Source: Acanthosoma haemorrhoidale
Lineage: Eukaryota > Arthropoda > Insecta > Hemiptera > Acanthosomatidae
NCBI GenBank assembly: GCA_930367205.1
Contig: OV884015.1
Coordinates: forward strand, 37,563,288-37,627,287
DNA length: 64,000 nt
Direction of reading: 5' to 3'
This document shows, in pieces, positions 11,404-22,339 of the stretch. The notes under the pieces are model-generated. The model searched no databases and was not told the origin of the DNA. It saw nothing but the letters and a program-made list of their open reading frames with translations. A program made the translations under genes and the position numbers. How positions within the stretch are numbered: position 1 is the stretch's first letter; every line of letters begins with the position of its first letter.

Positions 11404-11883
11404 TCAAACGGATTCATCGCTAATGACAGCTGTGCCAAATAACCTAAATATTAAAACCGCTTTAAGGCGATCAGCTCCTTTGAAAAATCTTCCCAGTGCT
11501 GTGACCTCGTTTGAAAACGTCTCTATCAGGTTCTGCAGGCAAATCTGTTTACTTTCCGACAACCTCGTTTTGAGCTGGCTCATCAAGCTTAGCCTCAGTG
11601 AGCCCAATAGCGTGACCGGTTTTGATTTTCCTGTTAGCACAAATCGGTGCATCCTGTTCCGTGTGGAGGCTGTAGTGGTTTGGAAATGTCTCAATTTACA
11701 ATTAACGAAACCATTCCTTTGTGTACAGCAGAAAGAAAACAAAGAGATCGTTAAATGATGCATGTAGGTATTGTTCAGTGGCTCTAAAGAAACTTCGTTG
11801 CATGGACTAGTTCTGCCAAACGCTGAAGAAAATTCGTAATACTGCAAATGAATCAAATTGTAGAGAAGCTGATTGTGCTCCAC
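11404..11883 (-). other. Overlapping open frames on both strands, unrecognised
   Basis: A 159-codon minus frame (11404-11883) and a 122-codon plus frame (11390-11758) overlap. The region is richer in G+C than its neighbourhood. The minus product contains SLMSQLKTRLSESK and LIETFSNEVTALGRFFKGAD, a plausible amphipathic stretch, but no domain, signal or repeat match is evident. Either strand might be an old exon or retrogene piece. Long frames on both strands more often reflect composition than coding. Confidence 0.25.
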
Positions 11884-11889
11884 TTGTAT

Positions 11890-13266
11890 TTACAGTGTTA
11901 CAGGCAGGGACTTACAATCAGCTGTCAAAGCATGATTAGACAGCCAATTGTTGGACTTCTAATTACCAATCACCAAGAGAGAGGCTTCACTTCGTTACAT
12001 TGAATCCAGGTCTACAATAGCAACACTAAAAAGAGTAAAATAATTTTTAGATGTTAAATAAATATACCACATAACCTGACTGTTATAATTAAACGTAACT
12101 AAGAGCAATAGAATGTTTTAAAGATGGGTTTATTAAAGAACAAATTTCGACAAAAAACAATTATTTTTTGTTAATATTATATATATTTATCATAAATGAA
12201 AAACTATGTAGTGCTAGGTGCTAGGAAAACACAAAAAAAGTAACTTTTTTTCAATATATTCTTTGACAATTCATGAGATTTGTGAAAATATTTGCAAGTT
12301 TCTTTTTTGGTGTTTTCTGAAAGTAGTAAAAAAGATACTTGTCCCCATTTACCCTTTCATCACAGAAATAATAAAAACAAAAATGAATCGTTATTAAAAA
12401 AAATCTATTAGTTACATAGTGTGATAGTTGGTCACACAGAATATCTTCTCTTGACATACACAATAAAGTTCTATCTTTTCTTATAGGTAGTTTTACCTGA
12501 AACGAAGTTTTCGCAACCCAGAGATGATAATTTTTTCTCGATCCGATAGCAATCAAGGATCCAGCGATAGATAGCCGAATGCCATTGTTGTAGAGAGATT
12601 TCGACGGGTTATTGTTGAAAGCCAAGGCAGAGGCTCAGATTAAACAGGTCTTATCCGTGCGTGAAAGTGAACCAGTGCCTGCTTGATGAGGAACAGAAAC
12701 ACTGAACTCACTGAGAGACCGCAGATGGAGAACTTTCTTTCACACTAACGCGGATCGGACAATGTATCTTAATTGCCAATGAGAAACGACTGGAAAGTTC
12801 TCAATGCCCTTTTATTTCATCTGAAAGCTAATGGCCAAATGGCTTTATTTATTCATACAACATGTTAATGCCAAATCCGAATCAATAATGGGAGGATAAA
12901 TAACTCGAAAATACACACTGGTATCCTCAATACCAGTAAAAAAATACTGAGATTTTGACAAGCCTTAGTTTTGATAAAATCTTTTATGAGATATTTTGAA
13001 CCTAAAGTTGTCATCAGTATGTTTTCACAGCACCACCTCCTTTAACTATGCAAATATACATTATCGTGAGTTTTCCACTTTAGAAACAAGAAATGTCGTT
13101 TTGTTTATTGCTTAGTGCTAAACTTTGCAACTTGAGGAGTTTTTATGAACAAGGCTGAATATTGAACGTTCCTCAGCATTAAGGATTTGCAATAACTTGA
13201 AGAGTGAAAAAAAGTGTTCACTATTTTTCCCATGGTTAAAAACACATCAAGGGAGACAAAAATAAA
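11890..13266. other. Unassigned DNA
   Basis: A 124-codon minus frame at 12251-12625 ends in an AT-rich region that encodes a Phe/Tyr-rich stretch. The first half is more balanced (KTSFQVKLPIRKDRT), but nothing identifies a family. The rest is AT-rich with no gene signal. Confidence 0.3.
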
Positions 13267-13275
13267 TTCAATGAT

Positions 13276-13459
13276 TTTTTTTTTTTCCTAAGCTCTCTAG
13301 AATTTTAGGATGAGGGAGAAATATAAAATATTTAGGGTGATCGGATCCTTGTACTAGGAGGACCTGCTTGAAGGTGGTGTGAGAGGAGTAAGGAGTGTGG
13401 GATTCCTCGGTGGAGGTTGATTGTTGCGGTACAGTGGTGAGAGTCCACTGGTGGCTGAT
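13276..13459 (-). mobile_element. S1 SINE-like retroposon, copy 1
   Basis: This is a 184-base insertion on the minus strand with a poly(A) seen as the T run from 13275. It is flanked by a 9-bp direct repeat TTCAATGAT (13267-13275 and 13460-13468). It is homologous over its whole length, in reverse, to 19489-19686: GTGGACTCTCACCACTG, CCGCAACA, CCACACTCCTTA, CCACCTTCAA, GGATCCG and AGAGAGCTTAGG before the tail. Both copies begin at the same point (CAGCC). There is no coding capacity, and no tRNA, 7SL or 5S head was recognised. Confidence 0.65.
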
Positions 13460-13469
13460 TTCAATGATA

Positions 13470-14280
13470 CTATGATAAATAAATATTTAACTCTTGACTC
13501 TTAGCAATATAAATCGCGAATGTAATTTCTGTGACTTAAATAATAAAGGCCGATTTAATAATTAATGACGACATTTTGAGCACCTTAGAGCGTGATAATA
13601 TATTTAGTCTTACCAAGGAAACTGTTGGAAAAAATAAAAAAAGCCAATCCTTGGGCCTACGTATCCCAATACGCCAATCCTAATTATACGTACTATATGT
13701 CGTATGGAGGGTATATTTTAGTACATCTAAACAAAGGTATCAAAGCAGTTGTTGACGTATGTGATTATTTTATAGAGTGCAAGATTTATGGGCTGAGCAG
13801 AACACAAAGAGATGAATGAGAGGGGACAGCTCGCGGCCCACAAGCCCCTCGTACGAGGTGCTCTGCCGTTATGGGCAGGAGTCCACGCTATCAGCAGGAC
13901 ATGCAACCGCTATTAACTGTCTGTGAGATAATTATACGATCGCGTAGAAGTTATTGCATCCACCTCACATAAGATCGTTGAAAACTATTTTAGGTGAGTG
14001 GGAGGATAGCGTCCATGCCTTGCGAGTTGGAAATATCTCCGCTTCGTATCCTAGGGGAATAATATCCCATTATATACAATATTCCCAACTACCCCGGAAT
14101 TCCGCAAGATCAGGTAGATTAGGGTATCGTTTTGTAGTTCAGTTTATAGTTTTCCGTTTAGAGTGTTCGTCCACGATGGAAATAAGTTTGAGTCGTCGTT
14201 TTTTGTTTAAATTTTTTACCAACTATATATATATGAGCATTTCCATATATCCAAAGTGTTCCATACATACACTCTAAACG
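13470..14280. other. Unassigned DNA with a GC-richer patch
   Basis: Plus frames of 75 and 107 codons (13592-13819 and 13954-14277) lie here. A patch at 13820-13910 is GC-richer, with CGCGGCCCACAAGCCCC followed by an inverted GGGCAGGAG-type segment. No family is recognised and no repeat copy was found elsewhere in the window. Confidence 0.3.
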
Positions 14281-14880
14281 TTTACAACCGTTGTCCTAGG
14301 ACTTCGACATAACATTGACTTGGCAACTATAAAATCATAAGATGTATTACTCCAGGAGAAAAAAGAATATCGAATGACTCCCGCGAGGCGTGGAATTAGG
14401 TTCTTTCAAACTTAAAAAAAATTAATAAGTCTTTAACATAATGAGTTAATGATTCTGAAAATCTTTGGTCAAGAAAACTTCATTTCATTTGTTAAACCAT
14501 CTCTGCCACTGAACGTAATAAATGAATAATATAAATTGAGAATAACCAAAACACTATTTTAAAAACAATTATTAAAACCGGCTTGTAATACGCCTCTTTA
14601 ACATTCTTATAAATATAGAACAAAATCGGAACATTAAATCAAAAATAATTTCTGTGCTGGAATTCAAAAAAGAGAGACCGGCCCACATATTTTTACGTTT
14701 TTTTTTGGGAGGGGGGGATTTCCCGTAAATGTATTTTATCCAAAAATAAATCTGAATTTATTAATGAATTTATTTGTTCACTTAATAGTTCAGATTAATT
14801 GAATCGTTTTTACAACCGTTGTAATAAGACTTTGTCATACCATTGACTTGGTCATCTATAAAGAGGTTTTACTCTAGAAA
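14281..14880 (+). repeat. Direct repeat pair D3 (about 70 bp, 530 bp apart)
   Basis: Segments at about 14280-14360 and 14810-14880 share TTACAACCGTTGT, GACTT, ATTGACTTGG, CTATAAA and ACTC(C/T)AG blocks in the same order. They look like two diverged copies of one short element or an old local duplication. The DNA between them is AT-rich and unassigned. Confidence 0.45.
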
Positions 14881-14889
14881 ATAGTACAC

Positions 14890-15930
14890 ATTTTCTATCT
14901 AAAAGAAGAGTGCTTATTTGATGCCAACGAAAGTGTGGTCTAGTTTCATTTTCATTGTGAGTAAATGTTTTTATCAGTCTCTACTATGAATTGATATTGT
15001 TTGCAGCTATTGTTATTTCAGCTTTCCTTTCGATACCGAAATGTATAAGAATGGATAAAAGACCTTCGGCAAAAATGAAGAAATATTCAGAACGGGTTTT
15101 CCCCGGAGCTGATAAAAACGGTAGAAGAATTTTCACTCTTGGATCTAATTACTTTTGTGAAATAAAATGACTTTATCGCCTCCGAACCAATCTGAAACTT
15201 TTCAATAATGTTTTGTCATGAAAAAATTTCCATATAGTTCTGGGATTATATTGAAACATTCATACATTCTACCAAACCACAAAGATTAATTAATCGCGTA
15301 ATAGTATTTGCAGACGTAATGGTTGTTTAAAACAGGGGGTTCACGTACTATTTGTTTCGCCATAATTAGTTATACCTTCACTTGGTAGGCGATGATGAAA
15401 CTACTATTTTTTTTAAATAATACAAAAAAAATATAATTTATAACCTTTCATAGCATCTATTGACCCATAAAGTGGTAGCTTACAACTTTTTGAGTTATTG
15501 TTTAAAGTATTATTGAAACATCCTGTTAAAACTTTATTGAAATCAAATCAAGTTGAAAGGTAAGTGCTATGATAAATATTTACACATTGGCTTATTTAGT
15601 CTAGATGGTTGCAACTTAATATGTAAAAACTATATCAACTTACTTTAAGCATGCCTCCATTAAAATAATAAAATGAAGAGCATAAGAAGAAAAAGGTGGG
15701 CGGACTCCCCTTAACGATCAAGTACAATTACCACGTTATATAAAATGTCGGGGGCGCCCACCAGGGAGGTCTCATCGACCCTCCTAGTGGACGTAAGAAA
15801 GAGATACATGAATAAACATATGGTCTTTGACCTTTGCTGGCGGCAACCAGAAGAATGTCTTAGTTCGAGGAGAGCAACAAGAGCCAGTGCAACTTCACGT
15901 CTCTGATTCCAACTGTCAACTCTCAACTCA
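14890..15930. other. Unassigned DNA
   Basis: A 71-codon minus frame (15711-15926) borders the J3 tail and has a fairly balanced composition, but no domain was seen. The rest is AT-rich. Confidence 0.35.
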
Positions 15931-15938
15931 CTAAATTT

Positions 15939-16190
15939 TTTTTTTTTTTTTTTTCCCTTCCCCTTTCAAAACCTCTTTATTGATAATATATATACAATGA
16001 CAAAAATAAATAAATAAATTTGGAATTACAGTTGTCTCCTCGTGCTGCATTCGCAGATGCATATTAAGGAGTGCATAAAATATAATACTCTCAGATTGTT
16101 GTTAATAAGTCCAATACACATACACTCACTAGGTGAAGAGGCTCACCTTCAGCTTGCGACCGTGGAAAACACTAACACTAAAACCTAAAC
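15939..16190 (-). mobile_element. J3 retroposon 3' end, copy 2
   Basis: On the minus strand this reads from CTGAAGGTGAGCCTCTTCAC through ATGCATCTGCGAATGCAGCA and AATAAAGAGGTTTTGAAAG to a long poly(A), the T run at 15939-15954. The same blocks in the same order make up the J3 insertion at 27308-27516. An AATAAA signal lies about 20 bases before the tail. Only 3' untranslated sequence is visible. Upstream on the minus strand the sequence extends beyond the start of copy 1 into a promoter-like block. Confidence 0.65.
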
Positions 16191-16195
16191 CTAGA

Positions 16196-16300
16196 ACGTC
16201 TAAAAAAGCTCAGCATTTCTGCCTTATATAGGCAGGTCATGCCTGCCTACAGCGAATAAGGGAGCTTTTTATTTCGGCCAATCAGGAGCCGGTAAATGCC
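16196..16300 (-). promoter_or_regulatory. Promoter-like block with CCAAT and TATA motifs and a hairpin
   Basis: On the minus strand CTGATTGGCC (inverted CCAAT motif, about 16278) is followed about 50 bases later by CCTATATAAGGC (TATA-like, about 16222-16233). Between them lies a perfect 8-bp hairpin with a 5-base loop (TAGGCAGG/CCTGCCTA, 16229-16249). The order suits a pol II promoter driving the adjacent J3 sequence. Motif spacing alone is weak evidence and I cannot see a defined start site. Confidence 0.3.
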
Positions 16301-16309
16301 CGGACCCTA

Positions 16310-18685
16310 TTGAGCTTCGGTTGTGTGCTCTTGGATCGTGAACTAGTCCCATCTCTCTAAACTGACGCCATAGATTTATTGATAAAATATAAGATAAGCG
16401 GGTGTTTTCTGGCCCGAGAAGAGGTTATATTTATTCGAGGTGAAGAAGTTGGCTTAAAAATTAAAGCATTCTTAATAAAGTGGATTTATTTCCTCGTGCA
16501 ACAATTTTCACACGTATCACCTCCCATACACAAGGTATACGCTACATTAATTTTATTATAATTGTCACCAGGGAAATATACGCGATAGCTTTTTTTTTCT
16601 TCAGAAAAATAAATTATACCAACTCGTCCTAAAGTACTAAAAACGGGAGCAAAGTATAATAAGTAATGTTACTCACTGTTACATCATGCGAATTATCTCA
16701 TCACTCGAAATCATTCATTCATCCATCTAATGGCGTACCTGATCGGTGGTCTCTTGTTAACATTATCTTTACTTACCTGAAAACAAATAACAAATTATTA
16801 GCTAATTAAAAAAGTCATTACGCTGGTACATGTTGAAAAGACTCTTCAAGCTAATATCTTAACGGCTAATGACATACTAAGATCGTCATTAGCCGGTAGT
16901 AATGGTTTCTTTGATTGAGTCATAGGAATGTGAGCAGTAACTGTGCAGTGCAAAGAAAAATATCTAGATTTTCGAAGTAGTGCAAAAATAACCTTTGTTT
17001 GTGTGTCCGTAAATATTATTAACGAAACTAAAGTGAGTACACTAATACAGAACGAAAAGTCCCAAACATTATCATGGGATATAACCGATATTACATATAT
17101 TACAAGCAATTATTATATTTGGTATGATATAAATATTATTACATCTTATATTAATGCAGTTTTATTTCAGATACAGTAGATTTTTTGGGGAGGGGAGAGT
17201 GGTTAATCTGCACTCGTCTGTAAAAATGTTTACATTCATTTTAAAGTTTCATGCTGATCAGTCTTTTGTCAATATGCAATATCTTTTGTTAAATCTTAAA
17301 ATTTGTTAGGTATTTATTTTTATTTCTACATCAGTCAACATTATTGTACAAGTGGAAGGACTTAATTTTCCACAACTATGAACAAAGGAACTCACCGATT
17401 CGGTGTGAATGGTAGAAGAGTGTTAATTATTTTGAAAAATTATATCATTTGTAGTCCTGAAGATGGATGATGAACAGGTGAAACTTTGACTGATATAAAA
17501 ATATAAATAAACAATTAGAAAGACTAAAGTTTTTCAAATTGCGTGATTTTAATTACAGGTGTAAACTTGTTAGAACGATATCTCGTTAGAATATTATTAA
17601 AATACTAAAGGTACACACCTCAGAAAATGCCTGCAGACAAAAAAAAACAAAAACAAAAAAAACATCAATATCTCAAGGTAAAGTTATAAACCATTAAATC
17701 CCGACCAATTTCTGACTCAAGAGACTACAATATTACAAAATACAGTTGTACTGTAGCTGTAAAACGACTAAGCAAATAAATAATTTATATATTAATAAAT
17801 ACTTTAGGAATAAAATAATGGGTCAAACAACGAATAAACCAATGTCAAAGAAACTGAATGAATCACTAATAACCTACAGGTTGAAATTGTAACCAAACCA
17901 ATAAATAATCAATAAATACCTCAGATTATAGAGACATTATAGAGAACAACAAAGAAACAATTCAAAGTATGAAATAAAAAAGGTTATTGTTGTAGTTGAT
18001 AGGTGGCTTTGAGGACTACTCCATTGCAGTTAACACCTTTTAACCTTAAATTCCGTTTTCTTATCGAGATTTGTTAATTATTTTATTTAAATATCTAGCT
18101 CATTCTCAAGAGGTTAAATCACACTGATCCAGCCCATCCTCCAAAGAAAAAATGTTTAGTGGAGTAGGGGGACGAACTTGGGTTAAAAAATAATATCAAC
18201 TAATAAAATAACAGAATAAAAAATATACCCGAAAAAGCCTGACTCGTTCATGACTGAAGGATTTTATGATATGGTTTTCTCCATGGGTTTGGACGCATTA
18301 AATATGAATACGCAAAACGATGAAAATAAACAATTTATTAAGTTCCCACCTACTTTTATGTCAATGTTTAATTTTTTTTTTTTTTTCTATCTTAAAATGT
18401 CAATTTGTTGATGGTATAACGAAATGCAGTTTTTCGTTTGAAAGTAGCGAGTAATATTGTTAATGCACGTTTAGTACAATACAGTAAAATCATTTCTTGT
18501 CACACATGTAGGCTCTAACTAGATCACTGAACTACAATGATACCTCTGACATTAACGGTTGTCCTCCGCTCATAACATACGCCTTTGAAGATCGCGCCTG
18601 TTTCGGTATCGTGGGCGAGTTAATTCTGTATAATTTCCTGTACTTCAGGTAACGGTGTACACGCTAAGTCGATTATGGGATCCTT
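16310..18685. other. Unassigned AT-rich DNA
   Basis: Frames at 16379-16561 (plus), 16846-17109 (minus) and 16943-17179 (plus) overlap or have AT-driven composition. Nothing recognisable was found on either strand. Confidence 0.4.
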
Positions 18686-18690
18686 CGTAG

Positions 18691-18912
18691 CAGCCGGGGA
18701 CTACCGTTCGGCGTGGAGAAACGCGTAGAAGCCTAGTGGAAAATTCGATGTGCATTATAAAAAAATGTAAAGTGTTACTTTTGCACAAGCGTGGGAGATT
18801 TAGAATGGCCGTCGGATTTACCGCTCAGTTTTACGGCGTGGATCCACAGAACATTAGTGAATGCATCGTTGTTAGGCGATTTTTAAACATAAACCAAAAA
18901 AAAAAAAATTAA
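18691..18912 (+). other. Open frame without identified function (possible exon)
   Basis: A 73-codon frame opens directly after TTCGTAG, a weak splice-acceptor-like sequence, and ends at TAA 18910-18912. The product has a balanced, non-repetitive composition, with TTVRRGETRRSLVENS and MAVGFTAQFYGVDPQNISE. The surrounding 18520-18890 is GC-richer than its neighbours. The C-terminus runs into a poly-A stretch that encodes Lys. No domain is recognised and no donor site was identified. Confidence 0.25.
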
Positions 18913-19488
18913 TATGGCACGTATGATATTTGTGGTTCACTCTAGAAACTGGTTACTTTTGGGTCTAGACTGCACCTCGAACAATTACTTTTTCTTTACT
19001 TGCACAGATCAACGTCACGTGAACCATTGTCTCTTAAGTCAGTTGGACGTCGCTTCATAGCCAACACAGCAATTGCTATAATTAGCATCAGCACGGACGG
19101 CTAACCTCATTTTAAAAAGTAAAAGAATTCACAGAATTTGAATAAAAACTGCTTTAATAAACATTTAACCAACACAGTTATTTGCAAGAATACCTTGAAG
19201 CTGTCCAATGACAAGCTTGAGTCTCACCACTAAAATGTATTCATAATAAAACACTTCAACTAATACATGTAATATTCTCTCAGGCATCCCCAAGAACTCA
19301 ACAAATACTTGTAGCCTCTCTTTAAGACCTTAGGCTTCTTTAACTAGCCAAATGACTTAGAAATTGTGATGAATAAATTTTACTCGTCTCGTGTGCCAAT
19401 GCTGTCATTCGATTCCTTCCAACAAGGTCAAGGACAAATAAGTCCACACTTAGTTATTTATTTTATTTTTTATTTTTATTTTTACTGG

Positions 19489-19686
19489 GTGCACAGCCTT
19501 CAGTGGACTCTCATCACTGCACCGCAACATTTCCACCTCTACCGAGGCTTCCCACACTCCTTAATTCCCTCACTCCACCTTCAAACAGGTACTCCTAGTA
19601 AAAGGATCCGCTCACCCCAAATAAATTTCCTTTTTTTTTCCCTTGTCTATAATCTTAAAAATTTGAGAGCTAAGAAAAAAAAAAAA
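19489..19686 (+). mobile_element. S1 SINE-like retroposon, copy 2
   Basis: This is a plus-strand insertion of about 200 bases ending in GAGAGCTAAG plus a 13-base poly(A). A 7-bp direct repeat TTACTGG lies at 19482-19488 and 19690-19696. It is homologous to the whole of copy 1 at 13.3 kb, and the internal AATAAATTTCC is AATAAA-like. The 130-codon plus frame at 19366-19758 simply runs through this element and the next insertion. Confidence 0.65.
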
Positions 19687-19716
19687 TTATTACTGGTTAA
19701 ATTTATTATTAGTTTT

Positions 19717-19817
19717 TGTAGCGATGCTACAGGAAATACAAAAATAATTTGTAAATAGATTCGCCTGAGGATCTATAATTATCTGTAAATTTAAAGGGGC
19801 TATGAAAGAAAAAAAAA
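19717..19817 (+). mobile_element. Family A 3' tail insertion (A4) with perfect 12-bp duplication
   Basis: The 101-base insert reads TAGCGATGCTACAGGAAATA, TTTGTAAATAGATTCGCCTG, ATCTATAATTATCTGTAAAT and GGGGCTATGAAAG, then poly(A). It matches the minus-strand end of copy A3 at 62.96-63.07 kb almost base for base. The 12-mer ATTATTAGTTTT flanks it exactly at 19705-19716 and 19818-19829. It sits 30 bases after the S1 poly(A). Confidence 0.75.
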
Positions 19818-20059
19818 ATTATTAGTTTTATTAATCAACCGTTAATTTATTTGTAACGTACTTATTATATATATTATTTTAACAAAGAATTAAAATTAGC
19901 TTATACTAATAAATATCACTAAAGAGAACTGTTTCTAAACTGAAAGAGTCGTGGACCACTGATCTAAAAACTACTACCTACTACTGATACTAATGTTCGC
20001 TTTTCCAATTAAAATGAATTTCTTCACAAACTAAAAATCGTTACAAAATAAAAAAGCGC

Positions 20060-20189
20060 TACGGGTGGATTACCAATGCTCCATGGTCTTCAGTGGTGTT
20101 CAGCTTATCTACGGAATGAGCACGTTAAAGAACTGAATTCAAGATTCAACTCGGAGCAGCTCATGGACGAATTCTAAAATCCACCCGTA
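20060..20189. mobile_element. Small inverted-repeat element (MITE-like)
   Basis: A 130-base segment is bounded by perfect 12-bp inverted ends TACGGGTGGATT (20060-20071) and AATCCACCCGTA (20178-20189). The similarity extends inward imperfectly to a CCATG block. No target duplication was visible at the edges and no second copy was found in this window, so a chance or structural hairpin remains possible. Confidence 0.4.
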
Positions 20190-20324
20190 TCAAAATAGAC
20201 GACAAAAATTTAGTTGTAAGTTTTTTTGTTTCTGTTTTCCTAAACATAAATAAGTAGATTTTAGTTCTACATTTTACTTGTGTTTTTAGCTTTATTACTA
20301 TTATTATTATTATTATTAGTTATC

Positions 20325-20437
20325 GATGTTGAAACTTAGGGTTTTCACCTTTGTTGAAAATCTTATTATGAAACCTTCCCGTTTCAATGAGAATGATATT
20401 GAAGAAATATAAGCTATTAGTTTAGACCACTTTGGTA
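20325..20437 (+). repeat. Direct repeat D2, copy 1, with conserved frame
   Basis: This is homologous to 21245-21360, about 920 bases downstream. Within it, 72 bases (20341-20412) align without gaps and keep one phase that reads VFTFVENLIMKPSRFNENDI, then EEI and a TAA stop. It has no ATG of its own and could be the last codons of a lost transposon or host ORF. Confidence 0.5.
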
Positions 20438-20449
20438 ACTACTTTTAAT

Positions 20450-22330
20450 AAACCCAAATATCATAAAATAAAATTTAAAAATGCATATTTTTTTTTAAGA
20501 TTTTTCATATTTTTTTATTTATATAGGTTGACGTTTCACCTAATTAAGCCATCATGAACGAAAATTCAGTCATAAAACTTCTATATAAAGTAAGTAGAAG
20601 CATGTCATCTGATGAAATTGGTAAATTAAATTTTAGAGTTCTATGGTGAATTTTATGTATTATATAGTAAATTTATATATAGTATAAATATTTTTTCCAA
20701 AAATCCTAAAATATTATTATTGCTATTTTTTTATTTAAAGTTCTTAAGGAGTCGCCGTTTCAGAAAAAAAAACATTTATTTTTCATTCACTAATTTTGAC
20801 ACAGGTCACGGAAACAATATTGAAAATAATCTTCTATCTGGTTTGGAATTGTTTTTGTTATATTTTTTCAAAGAAACCAGATAATTTTTTTGTGACAACT
20901 TTCTGGCTAAAGGAACTCGGAGCTGTGAAAAATGTAGAAATAAGTGGTCATTTATAAACAAATAGCAGTAACAAGAAAGGCCACGAGTCGGCGAAATCTT
21001 ATGTAATGTTCAATTGAAAAATACAATTTTCAAGAACCTCAATTCGCACGGTAAACCTGACATTAATGTAATGACTTAGCCTGCCCCGTTGCTGTAATGA
21101 GTTCATTACGACTTTTAAAACGGTTGGTAAATTATACTAAAAAATGCAGGAGAGCACTCGAGAAAAAATGCCTTAGTCATACAAAATTCTATAAACTAAA
21201 AAAAAGTAACAATTTAGAGCCTTTGGCGTAATTATTGACCTTGAAACTTATTTAAAATCAGGGTTTTCACCTTTTTTGAAAATCTTTTGATGCAACCTTC
21301 CCGTTTTAATGAAAATGACATTGAAGAAATATAAGCTATTAGCGTCAAATTTAGTAACATCATGGCTAGCTAGTTCTCTTGACTGAACTCAATTGTAAGC
21401 CTAAAGTTATAATTTACTTTAGTAAAATTCTTTCCTAAACAATTGGTGTTAAACAGACGAGTGCCGATTAAACTGAAAGTTTGCAAAAATGAAAACTTCT
21501 TTACTGTATCCAGATTATACAGAAGCCCAGGAGTAAATACGCTGTTTCTCATTTTTGTTTGTTCAGATGGTCACAATTTGATTCTCAAAACAAAATATTG
21601 TGTATTGAAAATTGACAAAAAAAAAAATCCATACCAAGTATAATGCAAATAAGTGTACCAAAAACCTAAATTTAGGTGGAATTGTGGGCGGGCGATATTT
21701 ATTATTCGTGGTTTAAAATTTTATAAAATTAAGTTATTTTTTTGCTGTTCCTCATCTAAAGTCACCTGAGACAAGAAAATATGACGTTTTAATTTCTTTT
21801 TATTGTGATTTTATCTATCCATGTATTTTCATTATTCAGACTATATACAGCTTATAAAATATGACGTAAGGAACTGAATATTTGTTGAAGAATACATAGT
21901 GCTATTATAACAACTGCACGTGAGCATGTTCAATCAAGTATTTTTTGTTGTATTTTTGCTGCATATGAATGTATAAATTAGTGATATTTTAGACTTCAGC
22001 ACATTGTGATCTCTCAATACAAATCAGACTTTAGTGTTTTTTATAGAATGGTTTTCAGACATCAGAAGCTTCATATCGTTTTATCCAATGATTACCACCG
22101 GAGATTGCGCTAGATTGTCATATGCTAAGGTAAGCGAAATTACATTATGCTAGTTTTTTGATGTTGTATCGTTTAATTTCATAATGCATGATTACTCCTC
22201 AAACTAGCGTGCATACACTTTGGATTCGATTCCCAACACCGGAGTCCTGGCTTCTGGTTTCTTTCCTTATTACACTCAAGGGTTTAGAAGTTTCACAATT
22301 TCTCAATCAGGCTCAAAGAACATTCGCCGA
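20450..22330. other. Unassigned AT-rich DNA around D2 copy 2
   Basis: Apart from the D2 repeat, this stretch holds only short overlapping frames (21370-21552 minus, 21443-21643 plus) with no recognisable motif. Confidence 0.35.
21245..21360 (+). repeat. Direct repeat D2, copy 2, with conserved frame
   Basis: The 72-base core 21263-21334 has the same length as copy 1 and reads VFTFFENLLMQPSRFNENDI, then EEI and a TAA. Differences from copy 1 include third-position changes that keep the amino acid (Phe TTC/TTT, Glu GAG/GAA, Asp GAT/GAC). Similarity continues a short way past the stop (AAGCTATTAG, TAGTAAC). Confidence 0.5.
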
Positions 22331-22339
22331 GGCAAGAGG

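Noticed and set aside
19366..19758. 130-codon plus-strand frame
   Set aside because: It runs through an S1 element, its poly(A) and a separate family A insertion, so it cannot be one gene.
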